Positions 31,976-42,463 of a DNA stretch of 64,000 nucleotides are shown one piece after another; position 1 is the stretch's first letter, and the number at the start of each line of letters is the position of its first letter. The notes below the pieces were generated by a model. The model saw nothing but the letters and a program-made list of their open reading frames with translations, searched no databases and was not told the origin of the DNA. The stretch lies in NCBI RefSeq assembly GCF_023898315.1, contig NC_064616.1, positions 292,543,205 to 292,607,204 of the forward strand, read 5' to 3'. The translations under genes were made by a program, and so were the position numbers. Origin of the DNA: Schistocerca nitens. Taxonomy: Eukaryota; Arthropoda; Insecta; Orthoptera; Acrididae.

Positions 31976-33875
31976 GCGTTGACTGGAGGGACATCATAAG
32001 AAGTATCACGAGTGTTCCATTTGTCCTTTCCGGCCTGCTGTTGGGCAAAGATTAGGTGGCTTGTTGCGCATCTGGAGGAGGAGGACACTGGAATGATATG
32101 AGCATACTGGGCTACTTTACAACTGCAGTGCTGAATTTGAAGTTGCAAGCCTGTGGGGCCACGTCCTTCATGGAGCTAGGAGCAAGGAATAGCAAGAACG
32201 GTACCTCATGGTAAAATGCAGGGCTTTCAAATAGCCAACAACTTGCAAGCCAGAAGGTAAGGTACTTTTTCCTTCTCCCAGACCACCTGGATGGCCTGCT
32301 CATTGAGATACATGGGACATTCTCGGGGTGAGGCTGGAGGGTCACCACTGCAACTCACATAGCGGGGAGAAGGTGGCAGGCAATAGCCCTCTTGAGTATC
32401 CTTCCCAAAAGTAACACATTTGTCCATGTTTTCAATAGGACATGTGAGTGTGGTTCTAACATTGACACTGGTGGCAATGCATTGGGTTTGGAATGTACGG
32501 GGTTTGACCATGATGATTTCATAGCCTGCTTTGATCTATGATGGCAGCACTACTTGATCAAATGTGAGAAAAAGACTGTGTTTAGGCAGGAAGGGTGCAC
32601 CAACCTTTTTCATTACCCAATGGACTGCAGTGACACTGTAATGGTTCTTTATTTACATGAGCATTACGGCACTCTAACCCCAGTTCTTGATACCAATAAT
32701 GTCTTACTACTTTTCTGCGAAGTAACACACATTTTTGTGACAATATTCACATTTGGTTTTATTAATGTATAGGTACTACGATGTATCGATATATTACAGT
32801 GATATGGTTCTTGTGTGTATTCATTTCTGTGAGACTGTCATAATCTTTGAGTTACTTGTAACCGTTTTGGTGTGAATGTGCACAGAGCAGTTTTTGTTTC
32901 ACTTTGCAGAAGTTAAGTTGTTATTTCGCTTTGTAAAAGAAGTCAAGTCTTGTGTTTGGTTAAAGTGGAAATTCAATATATGAAGATTGATACAAAACTG
33001 TTTTCTTGATGATGTGGCAATTAAGAAGTATATGTGAATTAACAAGAAGTTTAATAAAAATGTGTATCGTGAACACCAAGTCAAAAATTATTTCTACCAT
33101 ACCATTGTTCTGATCTGGGATTGTTTGATCATTAAGAATTTCCTGAAAAACGCATTTGTTAGGTCTTCAAATATTGCTAAAATACAGATCTGGACCTTCT
33201 AACAGTCAAAGTGGAATCACTCTAGAATCAACAAGATGAGCCATAACAACTTCGACGCAATCCACGTGGGAATCCACTCAAGATGAGTGCCTAAATTAAT
33301 GACTTTTTTACAGTGACTTCATTATTTCCATCCTGACGATACCATCCACAGTCATTAACTTTGTTGTTGCCCCATAAAGCGAACATATGCTGCATGAGCA
33401 ACATTATTAAATCTTATTTCTAACCTACTTTGCAAGTGGCGGTATTGTTAGAACACTCTGATAAGAGAGGTTGGTTTTGATTTCTCCCTCAGTCAGACCA
33501 TCAAGCAGCCAAGTGTAATTAGCACCTCACAAAGAATTCAGCACTCAAAAGGCCTCAACGTAAACAGGATAGCCACGGAGGAGCAGAACTGTAAGCAGTT
33601 GTTCGGCTTCAAAAATCACAACTGGACTCCAGAAGCAGAGATATATTATGTAAACGAGAGCAGCATGTCACAGGGCTGGCAATTGCATGAACAGATTTCT
33701 GAATAATAAACGGATTAACCATAGCAAAGGACTGACCTCCTCCATTATGTGATACCACAAGGAACTGAAGTGCAGCTGGGAGATTCTTTGAATTTTTAGC
33801 CTGATTCCATTTACGTTTAGAAAACACAGACTGAGGCTGAGATGATGACTGGCTCATTGTGAAAAAAATCCCCAC
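31976..33875 (-). pseudogene. Element D ORF1, interrupted by C and by an unknown insert
   Basis: 33875-33609 is the N-terminal part (LQFLVVSHNGGGQSFAMVNP then FIIQKSVHAIASPV), aligned with B's FIIQKGVDAIAGPVKACFR. 32511-32227 holds the knuckles: TLTCPIENMDKCVTFGKDTQ, YVSCSGDPPASPRECPMYL. Several cysteines are lost. The 32646-33484 insert separates them. The remaining C-terminal part lies left of C at 25650-25929. Confidence 0.75.
32646..33484. mobile_element. Unidentified insert in D's ORF1, possible solo LTR
   Basis: B's ORF1 is continuous here, but D has about 840 bp of AT-rich sequence with no coding homology. It starts near tgtaatggttctttatttac (32637) and has a poly(A)-signal-like ttaataaaaatgtg at about 33050. 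The composition and size suit a solo LTR or a non-autonomous element, but I found neither convincing TG..CA ends nor a target duplication. Confidence 0.35.
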
Positions 33876-34784
33876 GATTGCTAGTGTCTCCGATGGCCCA
33901 CTCCTTCCAACTGGCGGCCCCTCACAGATGGGCTAACCTGTCTTAGGTGATTGTTCACACCTCAGGTCACACATCTCGAACTCCTGACAGAGGGCCAAAT
34001 GGCAATTTGGAAAGGCAACAGCTCAAGCAATCACCCCCCCCTAGGCCTGGCTTATACCAGGGAGTACGTATGACTCGTACCTGTTACCCCAGGTCTGGGA
34101 ATTACGCATTACCCAATCACCTGTTACACGTAAAACAGCATGGGCCAGCCTTCAGGAGTGCAAAAGGAGGAAGAAGTAATTGAGAGGAACCTCAAACAAT
34201 GATGCGGGGGAATGGTAGAAGATGAAGAACAAAGAAAGAGAATCTACATGACGGGGTTGTTCTCATGTCATGCTATTAAAACCTCAGAACACATTCCCAA
34301 AAATGTTCCAGACGTGTCCCCCCCAAGGAAGAGGAAGAAGAATACCAGAATGATAGACATGCAGCAGGGAAGGGGTGCTGCAAATGTTGGGGCCCTGTGG
34401 TAGCCGAGCACGAACTTACCAAAAAGTTGTCAGCACCCCCCCCCCCCCCCCCCCCATGCCATAGGTACTAGGAAAGGAGTTATTCCCCAAACAGCTCACA
34501 CTATGGAGAAATGGCAGTCAAACCCCAAAGGGGAATCAAATCGAAAAGGAAGGTGAAAAAGAAAAGGCATAGGGAACAAAACCAGGTGGATAGCCAGGTC
34601 GACATAAGTAAGAACACTAAGAGAGGGGAAGCAGGGGGCAGAGGAGAAGGAGTGAGGACAGGGTAGGGAGGGGCATGGGGAAGGGAAATGCAGCCCAGGA
34701 AGGAATATAGCCTGGGCCACCATGTGTGCCACACACAAACTCATGAAAGATCCGTGAGCACCCGGCATGGGGAGGGGCCTTGTA
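33876..34784 (-). other. 5' UTRs of D (to 34455) and A (from 34456)
   Basis: 33876-34435 parallels B's 5' UTR (for example the ggcgtctccgatggc block at 17038 and agtgtctccgatggc at 33880). The C run at 34436-34455 is D's 5' end. From 34456, ttccccaaacagctcacact and the following purine-rich stretch parallel C at 31625-31945, so this is A again, ending near 34784. Confidence 0.75.
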
Positions 34785-37334
34785 AAGGCAATTATAGTAC
34801 TCAAGAAAGAGTAAGTATATTCCATTTCCCACATGATGAAGATGCAAGGAGAAAATTGGTAAGTGCAGTTCATCACAATAATTTTACTCCTACATATGAT
34901 TCTGTGGAAAGCAGCGGCTTTAGTAAACAAATACATTAAATATTTTTATTTAGCTCAGGCATTAACTGTAATTTATAAACATAACCTATATATGGGAACT
35001 GTTTTGTCACACTAATGCAACCTACTCTATTATTTTCAACAGTTTTGTGAGTGGCACTTTCATGCACACGATACAGAAAGAAGTACATCAGCATATGAGG
35101 CTAAGACTCGAAAATTTATTACATCACCTCTTGACCATCCACAGCTAAGGGAAGGTTTGTTGGGTGTTTACGGACTGTGTTAGGATATATAATTAGTGAA
35201 TGAATCTGTTGACCTTACAACGTATAAGATAAGATAATGGCAGTTAATATATTTATTACAGGTGCAGTACCATCACTACTACTTGGAGGTCCTGGATATT
35301 TATCTACACCTTCAACATCAAGAGAATCTCTTGAGGACTGAAGACAGCATATAGAAAATGCTTACATCATTTGTGTTCTAAAGGAAAGTTTGACTAGTCA
35401 TGAAGAACATATGAAGTCTGTATCCTTCTCAGCCCTGAATGAATCAATTATAAAATTAATACTTTTGATTTGAGTGTGTGGATCTGTGTTGTTAAGAAGA
35501 CTATTGTACATTTCCTTTTAATTAGTGAAGCGTCATTTCAGAAAGTTTTTGTCATATTAGGGCAAACTTAAATCTCACTGTTCATGTAAATGATCTGCAG
35601 ACTGATCAAATAGAGAAATTCAAGTTCCCAGTAACTGTAAATAATACAACGCAGTTAACTACTATGCTTAATATGGCAAACTTACAATTTAGCAATAGAG
35701 AAGAGTATTCATTTTATATTTAATGTTTTGAACAATTTATTTGAAAAGTTGCCAGATAAACAAGAAATAATTATATTTTTGAAAGAACAGCTTTCAATGC
35801 TAAAATGTAAAAGGAATATGGCAAGATATTCATGGTCTATTTTGGTGGTATGGTCATTAGTTCACTCAATTTCTCCTCACTGTTGTGTGCCTTTAATAAT
35901 GATGCCTTGTCCAGCTACACTGACTAGAATATGTATTGGATTTTCTATTAATCCTGTTCTTAGGCAAGTTTCTGCATATTTTCTAGAATACACAGCTAAC
36001 AAAGTGTCATTTTTGACTGAACAAGATTGAACAATCCTCCTTGATGGATGGAAGGCATTTAAAATCACTAATGCATTTCAAAAGGTGTTATATTGTGGGT
36101 CAGGCCTAAAGTAGCAGTAGCAGCAGAAGTGAATGTGCATTTACAGCCTATGTATTTATGGTGTGTCATTTGGATACACGGTACAATGATGTAGCTCATG
36201 ATCTACCTGTCAAAGCCATGCACGCCCCTTGCTGTTTCTAACTTTCTTAAAAAGTTTGTATTGAAATTGCAGAGCACATGCTCTGAGGTTCTTGGTAACG
36301 ATTATGATAATGACATCAATAATAAGGTTGTATCGTACTTCAGTGATCCACCTGAACTTAAAATTAAGTACTCGCACCCTTCTCCAGGTGCTGGATGCAG
36401 CCTTTTGTATTTTCTGTTTGATAGTGTGCACCTATTGGAATATATACATAACAGGCTAAAACAGAAAGAAGAGATTACAGTTTCCAGATTTTAGCAATGA
36501 GGCTGATGGCAATTTTGCATTTTTAAGCAGTTGGAAATCTCTTCACTCACTTGAAAGGGAAAATTTATTGAAATTTGCCAACAAACTGTGTCTTAAACCA
36601 CAGTATCCATCAACCACAGAAACGGAGAATGTAAAACTTGGTCTTCATATTTTTCACCACAATGACAGTGCAAGTTTCATTGAGATAATTTGCAAGTGGT
36701 GACATGCAGTTAACATTCAAACTTTGTTAAAAGGTCAGAGGTAATTAAATATGTTCCAAGAGCCAATAACCAAGAATTCTAAACACACACTAGAGTTGCT
36801 ACATCAGTTTGCAAATTGGTTAACGATGGAACATTCAGGTCAACCGAAGCATCCAATTCCACTCATCTGCTTTGACCCATGACGTAATGGAGTGGTGTGT
36901 GATGTCATTATGGTGTGGAGTATTTGGGTTGGTTGTGTTAGCAGAGGTTGTGTTGTATTTGATGGTGCCCTCTGGTGGTGGTTGTGGATGTCCCGAATTT
37001 AACTTGTGGCAATGGGTTCATTTGAGTTTTGGTTGTCATTGTGCTAGCATGGTTTCGAGTTTAGGTACTTTGTGCAGGAACGAGGGTTGTGTACGTGTTT
37101 TCAGCGAATGATTATGGTTCTTTTTTGTTTATGTGTTTGGCATTTTTATTAGGCCTGATTAGCTTGGTGTTTGTTTTGCAGAAAGAAGTTAAGTTTTTAT
37201 TGGTTTCATTTGGTATGGATATTACAGTGAAGTTCATGGGGGTATCATTAGGTTCAGGGATGTGTGATGATACAATGTCTGTCATTCAGTTTGCAGATGT
37301 TCGGTCTTATGCTGCATATGTTAGGTATTACATT

Positions 37335-37381
<47 letters not shown>

Positions 37382-38085
37382 CAGTTCGTAACAGGCAAGG
37401 TTCAAGCTGATGATCTAGATAGCAGGTTTGGGAAGTATAGTTCATTGAATGGTGGTAATTACCATGTTTTAATCACAAGATTTTTGAGACAAAGTAAATT
37501 AAGGGTACAAAGCTGTGTGTCATTAATATTAAAGTCACAAAAAAATAAGTGAGGAAGTTTTCAAGAATGATATTTGGTCTAATGAGTGAGATATAAATGA
37601 CCTTTCACAAGTGACATTTAATTAAGAATTGAATTTAGTTGTAGATGATGCTAACAAACAGAGGTTAGATGAGGACATGCGGCCTGTACTTCATTACATA
37701 GATGGCTACTGCTCATATTGTCATTAAGAAAAATAAATGTAATTATTGTAAACTGTATCTAATAGCACACGATGAGGATGTGAAAGATAACCAAATCATT
37801 AAACAGCTGTTATCAGTAGAGGTGGACTGTTATCCTCGTCAGGATGTTTTAACGTGTAGAATATACATATGTTACTGCACAGAAATTACTTACAAAAAAA
37901 GAGTTGTTTCTTCACGAAAGATGCCAAAGAAATGTATTGTTTTGTGCATGTTGTAGCAACTTGCCTGGCGATATATTTGTTGGGTTTGATTGTACTGCAA
38001 ATTACACAGTACATAAAATCATCGACTGTATACTTGGTCCTGAGGTCAATATTCTTTAAAATAATAAGGGGCTTATTTTATAAGT
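34785..38085 (+). pseudogene. THAP/P-element-like transposase, decayed
   Basis: The plus strand keeps the domain order of P-element transposases. The THAP zinc-finger N-terminal part lies at 34800-34900 (SIFHFPHDEDARRK, FTPTYDS), and its end near 35045 (FCEWHFHAHD, the C..H ligand pair). A central region is at 35728-36030 (frame to FLTEQD). The GTP-binding/insertion-domain region at 36330-36660 has SPGAGCSLLYFLFDSVHLLE. Later come GKVQADDLDSRFGKYSSLN and GGNYHV (37390-37470), and the C-terminal CNYCKLYLIAHDEDVKDNQI (about 37735-37800). Stops and frameshifts occur throughout, and part of the middle is replaced by 36870-37380. Element A ends right at the THAP start, so A probably inserted into this copy. 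Confidence 0.8.
36870..37380. mobile_element. Unidentified insert in the P-element remnant, with (GA)n
   Basis: The P-element homology stops near 36870 and resumes near 37384, and the intervening ~500 bp is not P-like. It is GT-rich on the plus strand, has a 79-codon open frame rich in Val/Gly, and ends in a (GA)n tract (37337-37378). I do not recognise it. Confidence 0.5.
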
Positions 38086-38089
38086 AATA

Positions 38090-38740
38090 AGGGTCACTGA
38101 TACTGTAAATATAGTGTTACGACACTCAAAGAGTATGAGAAAAAATACTGAAAATTTGGTTCTGTGAAGATTTTTGTATTTTTCGGCACAAATAAAAAAA
38201 TAATTGTGTAAATATAAATACTAACTCATTGGTTATCGAATTTCCAAACATTTCATTGATTTCCCGAAACACGTATTTGTACAGATAATTCAATACTTCA
38301 CTTAACTTCAAATTAAGTTTCAATTCGATCTTACGAAAAAGAGACAGTGTACCGTAAAAATAAGAGAAAACATATTATTCGAAATATCGGAATATTTTTT
38401 TATTTTAGATAAGAATTTGATGAACGTCAAGATCAATATAGGCTAGCAGCTGAAAGCGTCTCGCGCAGCAGTACGGCCACTGGCGATGACGTCATGCACG
38501 GTTGTGGACATTTTCCTTTTAGTCAAGCCATATTATTGTCTAGAAAGTGCAATTTGAAAAAAGTTCTGTTAAACCAATAACTTCATCAATGACATAGTAA
38601 CCCAAAAGTACGAGTATGCTCTTTTTTGTTAACAAAGTTGATTCACACAACAGAAAGTAGTTTTATTAAAAGGCGTATTGATTGTATCTTGGTGAAAAGG
38701 GCTTGTAAAACAGTTCAATACAAAAATAAAAACACATAGC
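38090..38740. other. No gene seen
   Basis: AT-rich. Contains one TGACGTCA palindrome at about 38484. Confidence 0.5.
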
Positions 38741-38800
38741 CTAACCATCCAGCACAAAGGGAATGACATCCAGCAAATAACATGTCAAAACAAACCTTAC

Positions 38801-39001
38801 CTCATAAGTACTGGAATTAATATTCGTAGAACCTTCCATCTCCTGGTTTAAACTGGAATCTGAATCATTAATGTCGGCATTAAAACGGTCGCAATCACCG
38901 CACAATTCACTTACAATTGAAGTAAGACCACAACTTACGTCACTCCTGTCAGCTATTACCTCCATTTTGAAGGTATCTGTATCTGCTATCTGGGTTTTCA
39001 T
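38801..39001 (-). CDS. Possible first coding exon of an unrecognised gene
   Basis: ATG at 39001 opens exactly 67 codons, ending TYE at a strong donor (GAG then GTAAGG, at 38801/38800), phase 0. The peptide is acidic and Ser/Asn-rich, with CGDC in the middle (residues 34-37). Upstream (39004-39130) there is a TGACGTCA palindrome and a block that is also present inverted at 40265-40395, which could be a promoter or a transposon end. No second exon could be found. It may equally be part of a mobile element. Confidence 0.35.
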
Positions 39002-39144
39002 TGTCTCTCACCAGGAGGATGCTAAGTTCATCGAACCTGGATATGATGTGACGTCATTATGACGTTTATACGCTTCAGTCGATTAATACACCTATCGACT
39101 TTTACGAACGTTCGAGATTCTAAACTGTCGTCAGCTAGTGGTTT

Positions 39145-39430
39145 ACAAAATTGTTAAGGCTTTCGTGGCCACTTGTTGACAAACTGCCTATTGGCTTCTG
39201 TCTCGGGTTCTTCGGCCGACGCTCATCTAATGATTTTTCTGACGTTTCGCCAGCACGAGTGGCTGGCATTGTCAAAGCTTCACCCTCCATTGCCGGTGGT
39301 GTCCAGTTCACCACCGGCAATGGAGGGTGAAGCTTTGACAATGCCAGCCACTCGTGCTGGCGAAACGTCAGAAAAATCATTAGATGAGCGTCGGCCGAAG
39401 AACCCGAGACAGAAGCCAATAGGCAGTTTG
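39145..39430. mobile_element. Fold-back element with perfect 122-bp arms and 14-bp TSD
   Basis: Arms 39180-39301 and 39309-39430 are exact complements around a 7-nt loop, tccagtt. A 14-bp duplication, tcagctagtggttt, flanks it (39131-39144 and 39431-39444). A 35-nt unpaired extension containing aaggctttcgtggcc precedes the left arm only. The right arm has TTTGACAAT, then GCCAGC-loop-GCTGGC, then GAAAC (39334-39366). This architecture suggests a Penelope-like retroelement end pair. The open frames on both strands are by-products of the palindrome. Confidence 0.85.
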
Positions 39431-39689
39431 TCAGCTAGTGGTTTGTTTTGACACGTGCGATTCCGAAAACAGCTCAGTGTGGCAGCGTATATGTATTTCG
39501 CCAAAATAAAAGAGCTGGATACTAATAGAAATATTCCTGGCCGTGGCCTTGAAAACACCACGTACAAAAGTGAAGTCTTCTTATGTCCCGACCAGATTAG
39601 ATTGTGTGATTGTTGTATTGAATGCTTACGCCGAAAATAATATTTATTTATTATCAACATTTTAGTATGATTTCATACAATTGGTCTTG

Positions 39690-39870
39690 TCAGTACATAT
39701 TAGATTGTAGCAGCATACTCTTGCTGACTTTTTTTTCTTAATTTATATAGCTGAAAGAGAACTCGTGCAAGTTTGTTAGCTAAGTTATTTATATGTGCAC
39801 CCCAAGATAGTCTTTTATCAACCATAATTCCAAGTAATTTTACACTCGGACCGCAGAGACAGGTACCTTA
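39690..39870 (-). pseudogene. Short reverse transcriptase thumb fragment
   Basis: The complement of 39850-39710 reads in one frame (K)LLGIMVDKRLSWGAHINNLA then NKLARVLF-type sequence, the thumb-region signature of Jockey/CR1-like RTs. About 50 codons, without motif A-C. Confidence 0.6.
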
Positions 39871-40395
39871 GTGTCCAGTAATGACTGATGTGTAGAATGA
39901 TTGAATTTCGAACTTAAAAAGAAAAATATGAGGCATTGTTGAAGAAAAATCGTCAACCGGAGATGAAATACGAGAAGAAGTGGATTTCTCAATGTAATCT
40001 TAACCAAAGGTTAGTGTCTAGTACTGATTGACGTATGAAATGATTGAATGCTGTGTCAAAGCATTTCATGGTGGTATGATAGTGTCAAAGCATTCCATGG
40101 TGGTAAGGTTTCCTCTCATTAGTCTCTCGAATGCTGAACACATAATTAGAGACGAGTAAACGAAAAACAACGCACAGGACACAAACACAGTACAATACAC
40201 GATTTAAACGCAAGGAACGCAAAACTCATTTAAACGAATGGCGCAGAGCACAGCGCTACCCTGTCACAATCTCTCGAAAGTTCACAAAGGTCGAATAGTC
40301 GATATACGGTTTCCATCGTTTTCGATGTAGCGTGTATACGTCATAATGACGTTACATCGTATCCAAGTCCGGTGAACTTAGCATTCTCCTGTGTG

Positions 40396-40930
40396 GGTTC
40401 TCATAGAAACGAAACAACATTGTGCTGTTATCTGTCATCAATTAGACAAAGTCGTTGCATCAACTTGTGTACATCGGGGTTATCATTGCTTTACTGTACT
40501 TTGTTTGAAAAATTCAAATTTGAGTGTTACCGTTGTCTTTCCCCATATCCTTCAAACGCTGTGATGTGACTGCAAATATTATTTGCAGAGGAAGACTTAA
40601 ATTATTCACGTTGATACTGTTCGAGCTGCATAGCGAACAGTGTCATCTGTTAGCAGCTTTTTGAACTATTTCGAAAATTTTCTATAAATTTCACAATAAA
40701 CGTACCTTTCGTTGCAGTCGTCCATCGATATTATTTTTTGACATATTTATTTTTGAAACAGTGACTCATTCACTGGACTCCCTGTATATCAACGCGCCAT
40801 CTATGCCAGGAGCGACTTCCTGTCCCTCTGACAAAATTGTTTGAGGTGTTAAGTTAAATGTGGCTTCGCCTTCTAGACTAATGCGTGCCATTATTAATTA
40901 ATGATGCAAATATGTTGCACGTCCTCCACA
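40396..40930. other. No gene seen
   Basis: No recognisable feature. The short plus-strand frame at 40372-40569 has no family features. Confidence 0.5.
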
Positions 40931-40934
40931 ATAG

Positions 40935-41210
40935 CGTCAATAAAAGATTAATTTGTAGGATAGTGGGAAAGTGCTGTTGGTCTAGAAAGGAGATTGCTGA
41001 CAAATCACTTGCAGGTCCAATTTTAGAATACTGCTCAGTTGTGCGAGACCCATAACAAGCAGGACTAACTGCGGATATTGAACATCTATGAAAAAGACAA
41101 TGCGATTGGTCACGAGTTAGTTTGACCCATAGAAGAGTGCCACGGATATGTTAAATCACCTGAATTGGCAGATGGTCGCGAAAGCCTGCTAAACGAATTT
41201 GGCTGTTTCC
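40935..41210 (+). pseudogene. Jockey/CR1-like ORF2 C-terminal fragment
   Basis: The plus strand reads GPILEYCSVVRDP then AGLTADIEHL..RQCDWSRV, parallel to the PFLEYCYPVCDPRQ..IEKVKRRAARFV region at 46870-46970. Stops break it. Only the end of ORF2 is represented. Confidence 0.6.
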
Positions 41211-41454
41211 ACATTTTTGTTTAGAACAAGTACTACCTTTATTGACATTACCACACACCTGTCAGCCTGTTTATAACGATATGCCAATCTGGAAAATAAA
41301 CTATGAACCATGTAGTTGGTTTTGTGTTCAATGTTATTGCGCGTCGTTTTGCTGTTTCACTTGATAATTAATCTAAAAAGATTATGAAACAATCAGAAAA
41401 CTGCTTTGTCGAGTGCAGAGCACTCTGTCGAGTTAACGTTTCTCTTTGCAGTAA

Positions 41455-42112
41455 CATACGTTGACCACACACGTAACTGCATGCTTGACAAGCTTGCTTG
41501 CTCAAGCGTGCTTGAGCAAGCATACACAGATTTCTGGCTCTTACATGCGGTTCAAGCATGCTTATATAAACATTAGTTTATTCACAAGAAAATGCCGAGC
41601 TAAGTCGACGATGAGCTGGCTTTGGCAACCTTTTTGCTTGTGTTAAAAGAAAGGGGAGAAAACGATATTTGTGGACTAGAGTGGTTAAAGAAACGAAAAC
41701 ATCATTCCTGTATTAACTATTCGTGATAGACACACTACAGAAACTACTTCACAGAACTGTTGATTTTCTTCTTTCTCCATGTACGAGTGATATTGTATTC
41801 TATGACCTGACCTACAATACAGTACAACATTTGTACAGAACGTTATTTAACAGGACCAAATAAAGATTAAATCAAAGCAGATCACCGGCAAACGCTTGCA
41901 CAAGCCTCCCTATTCTTGGTACACATGCTCAAGCATACACACGCTTGAACGCTTGCACAAGCATGCATATTCGAAATTCGATCAAGCATCAAGAAGGTTG
42001 TACAGTACTGATGCTTGTGCAAATATATCTCAATCACTATCAAGCATGCTTAGGCAAGCACGCTTGCACAAGTGTGTTGTCAAGCGTGCTGTTACATGTG
42101 GGGTCGCTGTTG
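41455..42112. mobile_element. MITE-like element with CAAGCATGCTTG subterminal motifs
   Basis: The ends are imperfect inverted repeats: ccacacacgtaactgcatgc (41465-41484) and the complement of the segment ending near 42112 (gtgctgttacatgtggggtc). Inside each end, the hexamer CTTGCN/NCAAG recurs many times (for example gcttgcttgctcaagcgtgc at about 41502-41521, and several hits in 41890-42085), while the centre (41580-41880) is free of it. Clustered subterminal motifs are the usual transposase-binding pattern of hAT elements. No target duplication could be confirmed. Confidence 0.5.
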
Positions 42113-42463
42113 GCTACCTAGTGACGTCATGCCAGGCTAGATGGGGTCAACGAAATACTGTACTTGGCCGCGGTCTCATCAGTAGACAGGATGGTGGGAA
42201 ACCAAGCAAAAACCTAAGAAACACCTTGTCTTGCCGTACAGCCACAACAATGCGTGAAGCCGAGTGCTTCAAGTTTGTGATTTTGTGCCGCTGTAATGCT
42301 CTGCGCCTTAATTCTTGCTGAGTGTTGTTTATTGGAGTTTACGTTACTGCTATTTTAGGTTCTTGGTACCTGTCATTGTGCTTCGGATGTAAACGTCCAC
42401 TGAATCGCTGCAGCGTCTGCACTGTATTCAAAGCTTGCAGTACCATTCTCAGATCCTCGAAAC
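42113..42463. other. Sequence upstream of the zinc-finger ORF
   Basis: No gene seen. Holds a TGACGTCA palindrome at about 42122. Confidence 0.5.

Larger units (their letters stand above)
20277..34455 (-). mobile_element. Non-LTR retrotransposon D, nested in A and split four ways
   Basis: D is B's family. Its parts are 20277-21102 (3' UTR, end of RNase H), 22734-25929 (RNase H, RT, linker, endonuclease, end of ORF1), about 31971-32645 (ORF1 knuckles) and about 33485-34455 (ORF1 N-terminus and 5' UTR). The total is about 5.66 kb, close to B's 5.84 kb, so D was full length. The 3' end (ttgttttgttttgttttggg at 20277) matches B's; the 5' end has degraded into a 20-base C run (34436-34455). The A flanks are 20276 and 34456; about 70 bp of A is missing there and no clean target duplication is visible. 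Confidence 0.85.
9778..34784 (-). mobile_element. Non-LTR retrotransposon A (oldest, split in three)
   Basis: A is present as 9778-11846, 17700-20276 and 34456-34784 (about 5.0 kb in total), in the order 3' to 5' along the window. Each part aligns with successive parts of the complete sister element C: A 9778 matches C at about 27055, A 11640-11780 matches C at about 28915-29080, A 17700 matches C at 29092, A 20270 matches C at about 31530, and A 34490 matches C at about 31625. A lacks about 1.1 kb of the 3' end (the RNase H C-terminal part and 3' UTR) where it meets the DUF7869 remnant. B and D are inserted into it. Its 5' end meets the THAP/P-element remnant. Confidence 0.85.
39004..40395. 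repeat. Inverted duplication, ~125-bp diverged arms
   Basis: 39004-39135 and 40265-40395 are inverted copies: gaacttagcattctcc at 40374 matches the complement of 39011-39030, and both contain the cgtcataatgacgt core. The arms resemble each other at perhaps 75-80 percent by eye. The space between holds a fold-back element (39145-39430), a short RT fragment and unrecognised sequence (39870-40265). A DNA transposon with long TIRs would explain it, but no target duplication was found. Confidence 0.5.

Noticed and set aside
37254-37552. ORFs reading Arg-Glu or Ser-Leu repeats
   Set aside because: They are translations of the (GA)n tract.
39135-39451. Two overlapping ORFs with almost the same peptide on opposite strands
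   Set aside because: They arise from the perfect palindrome of the fold-back element.
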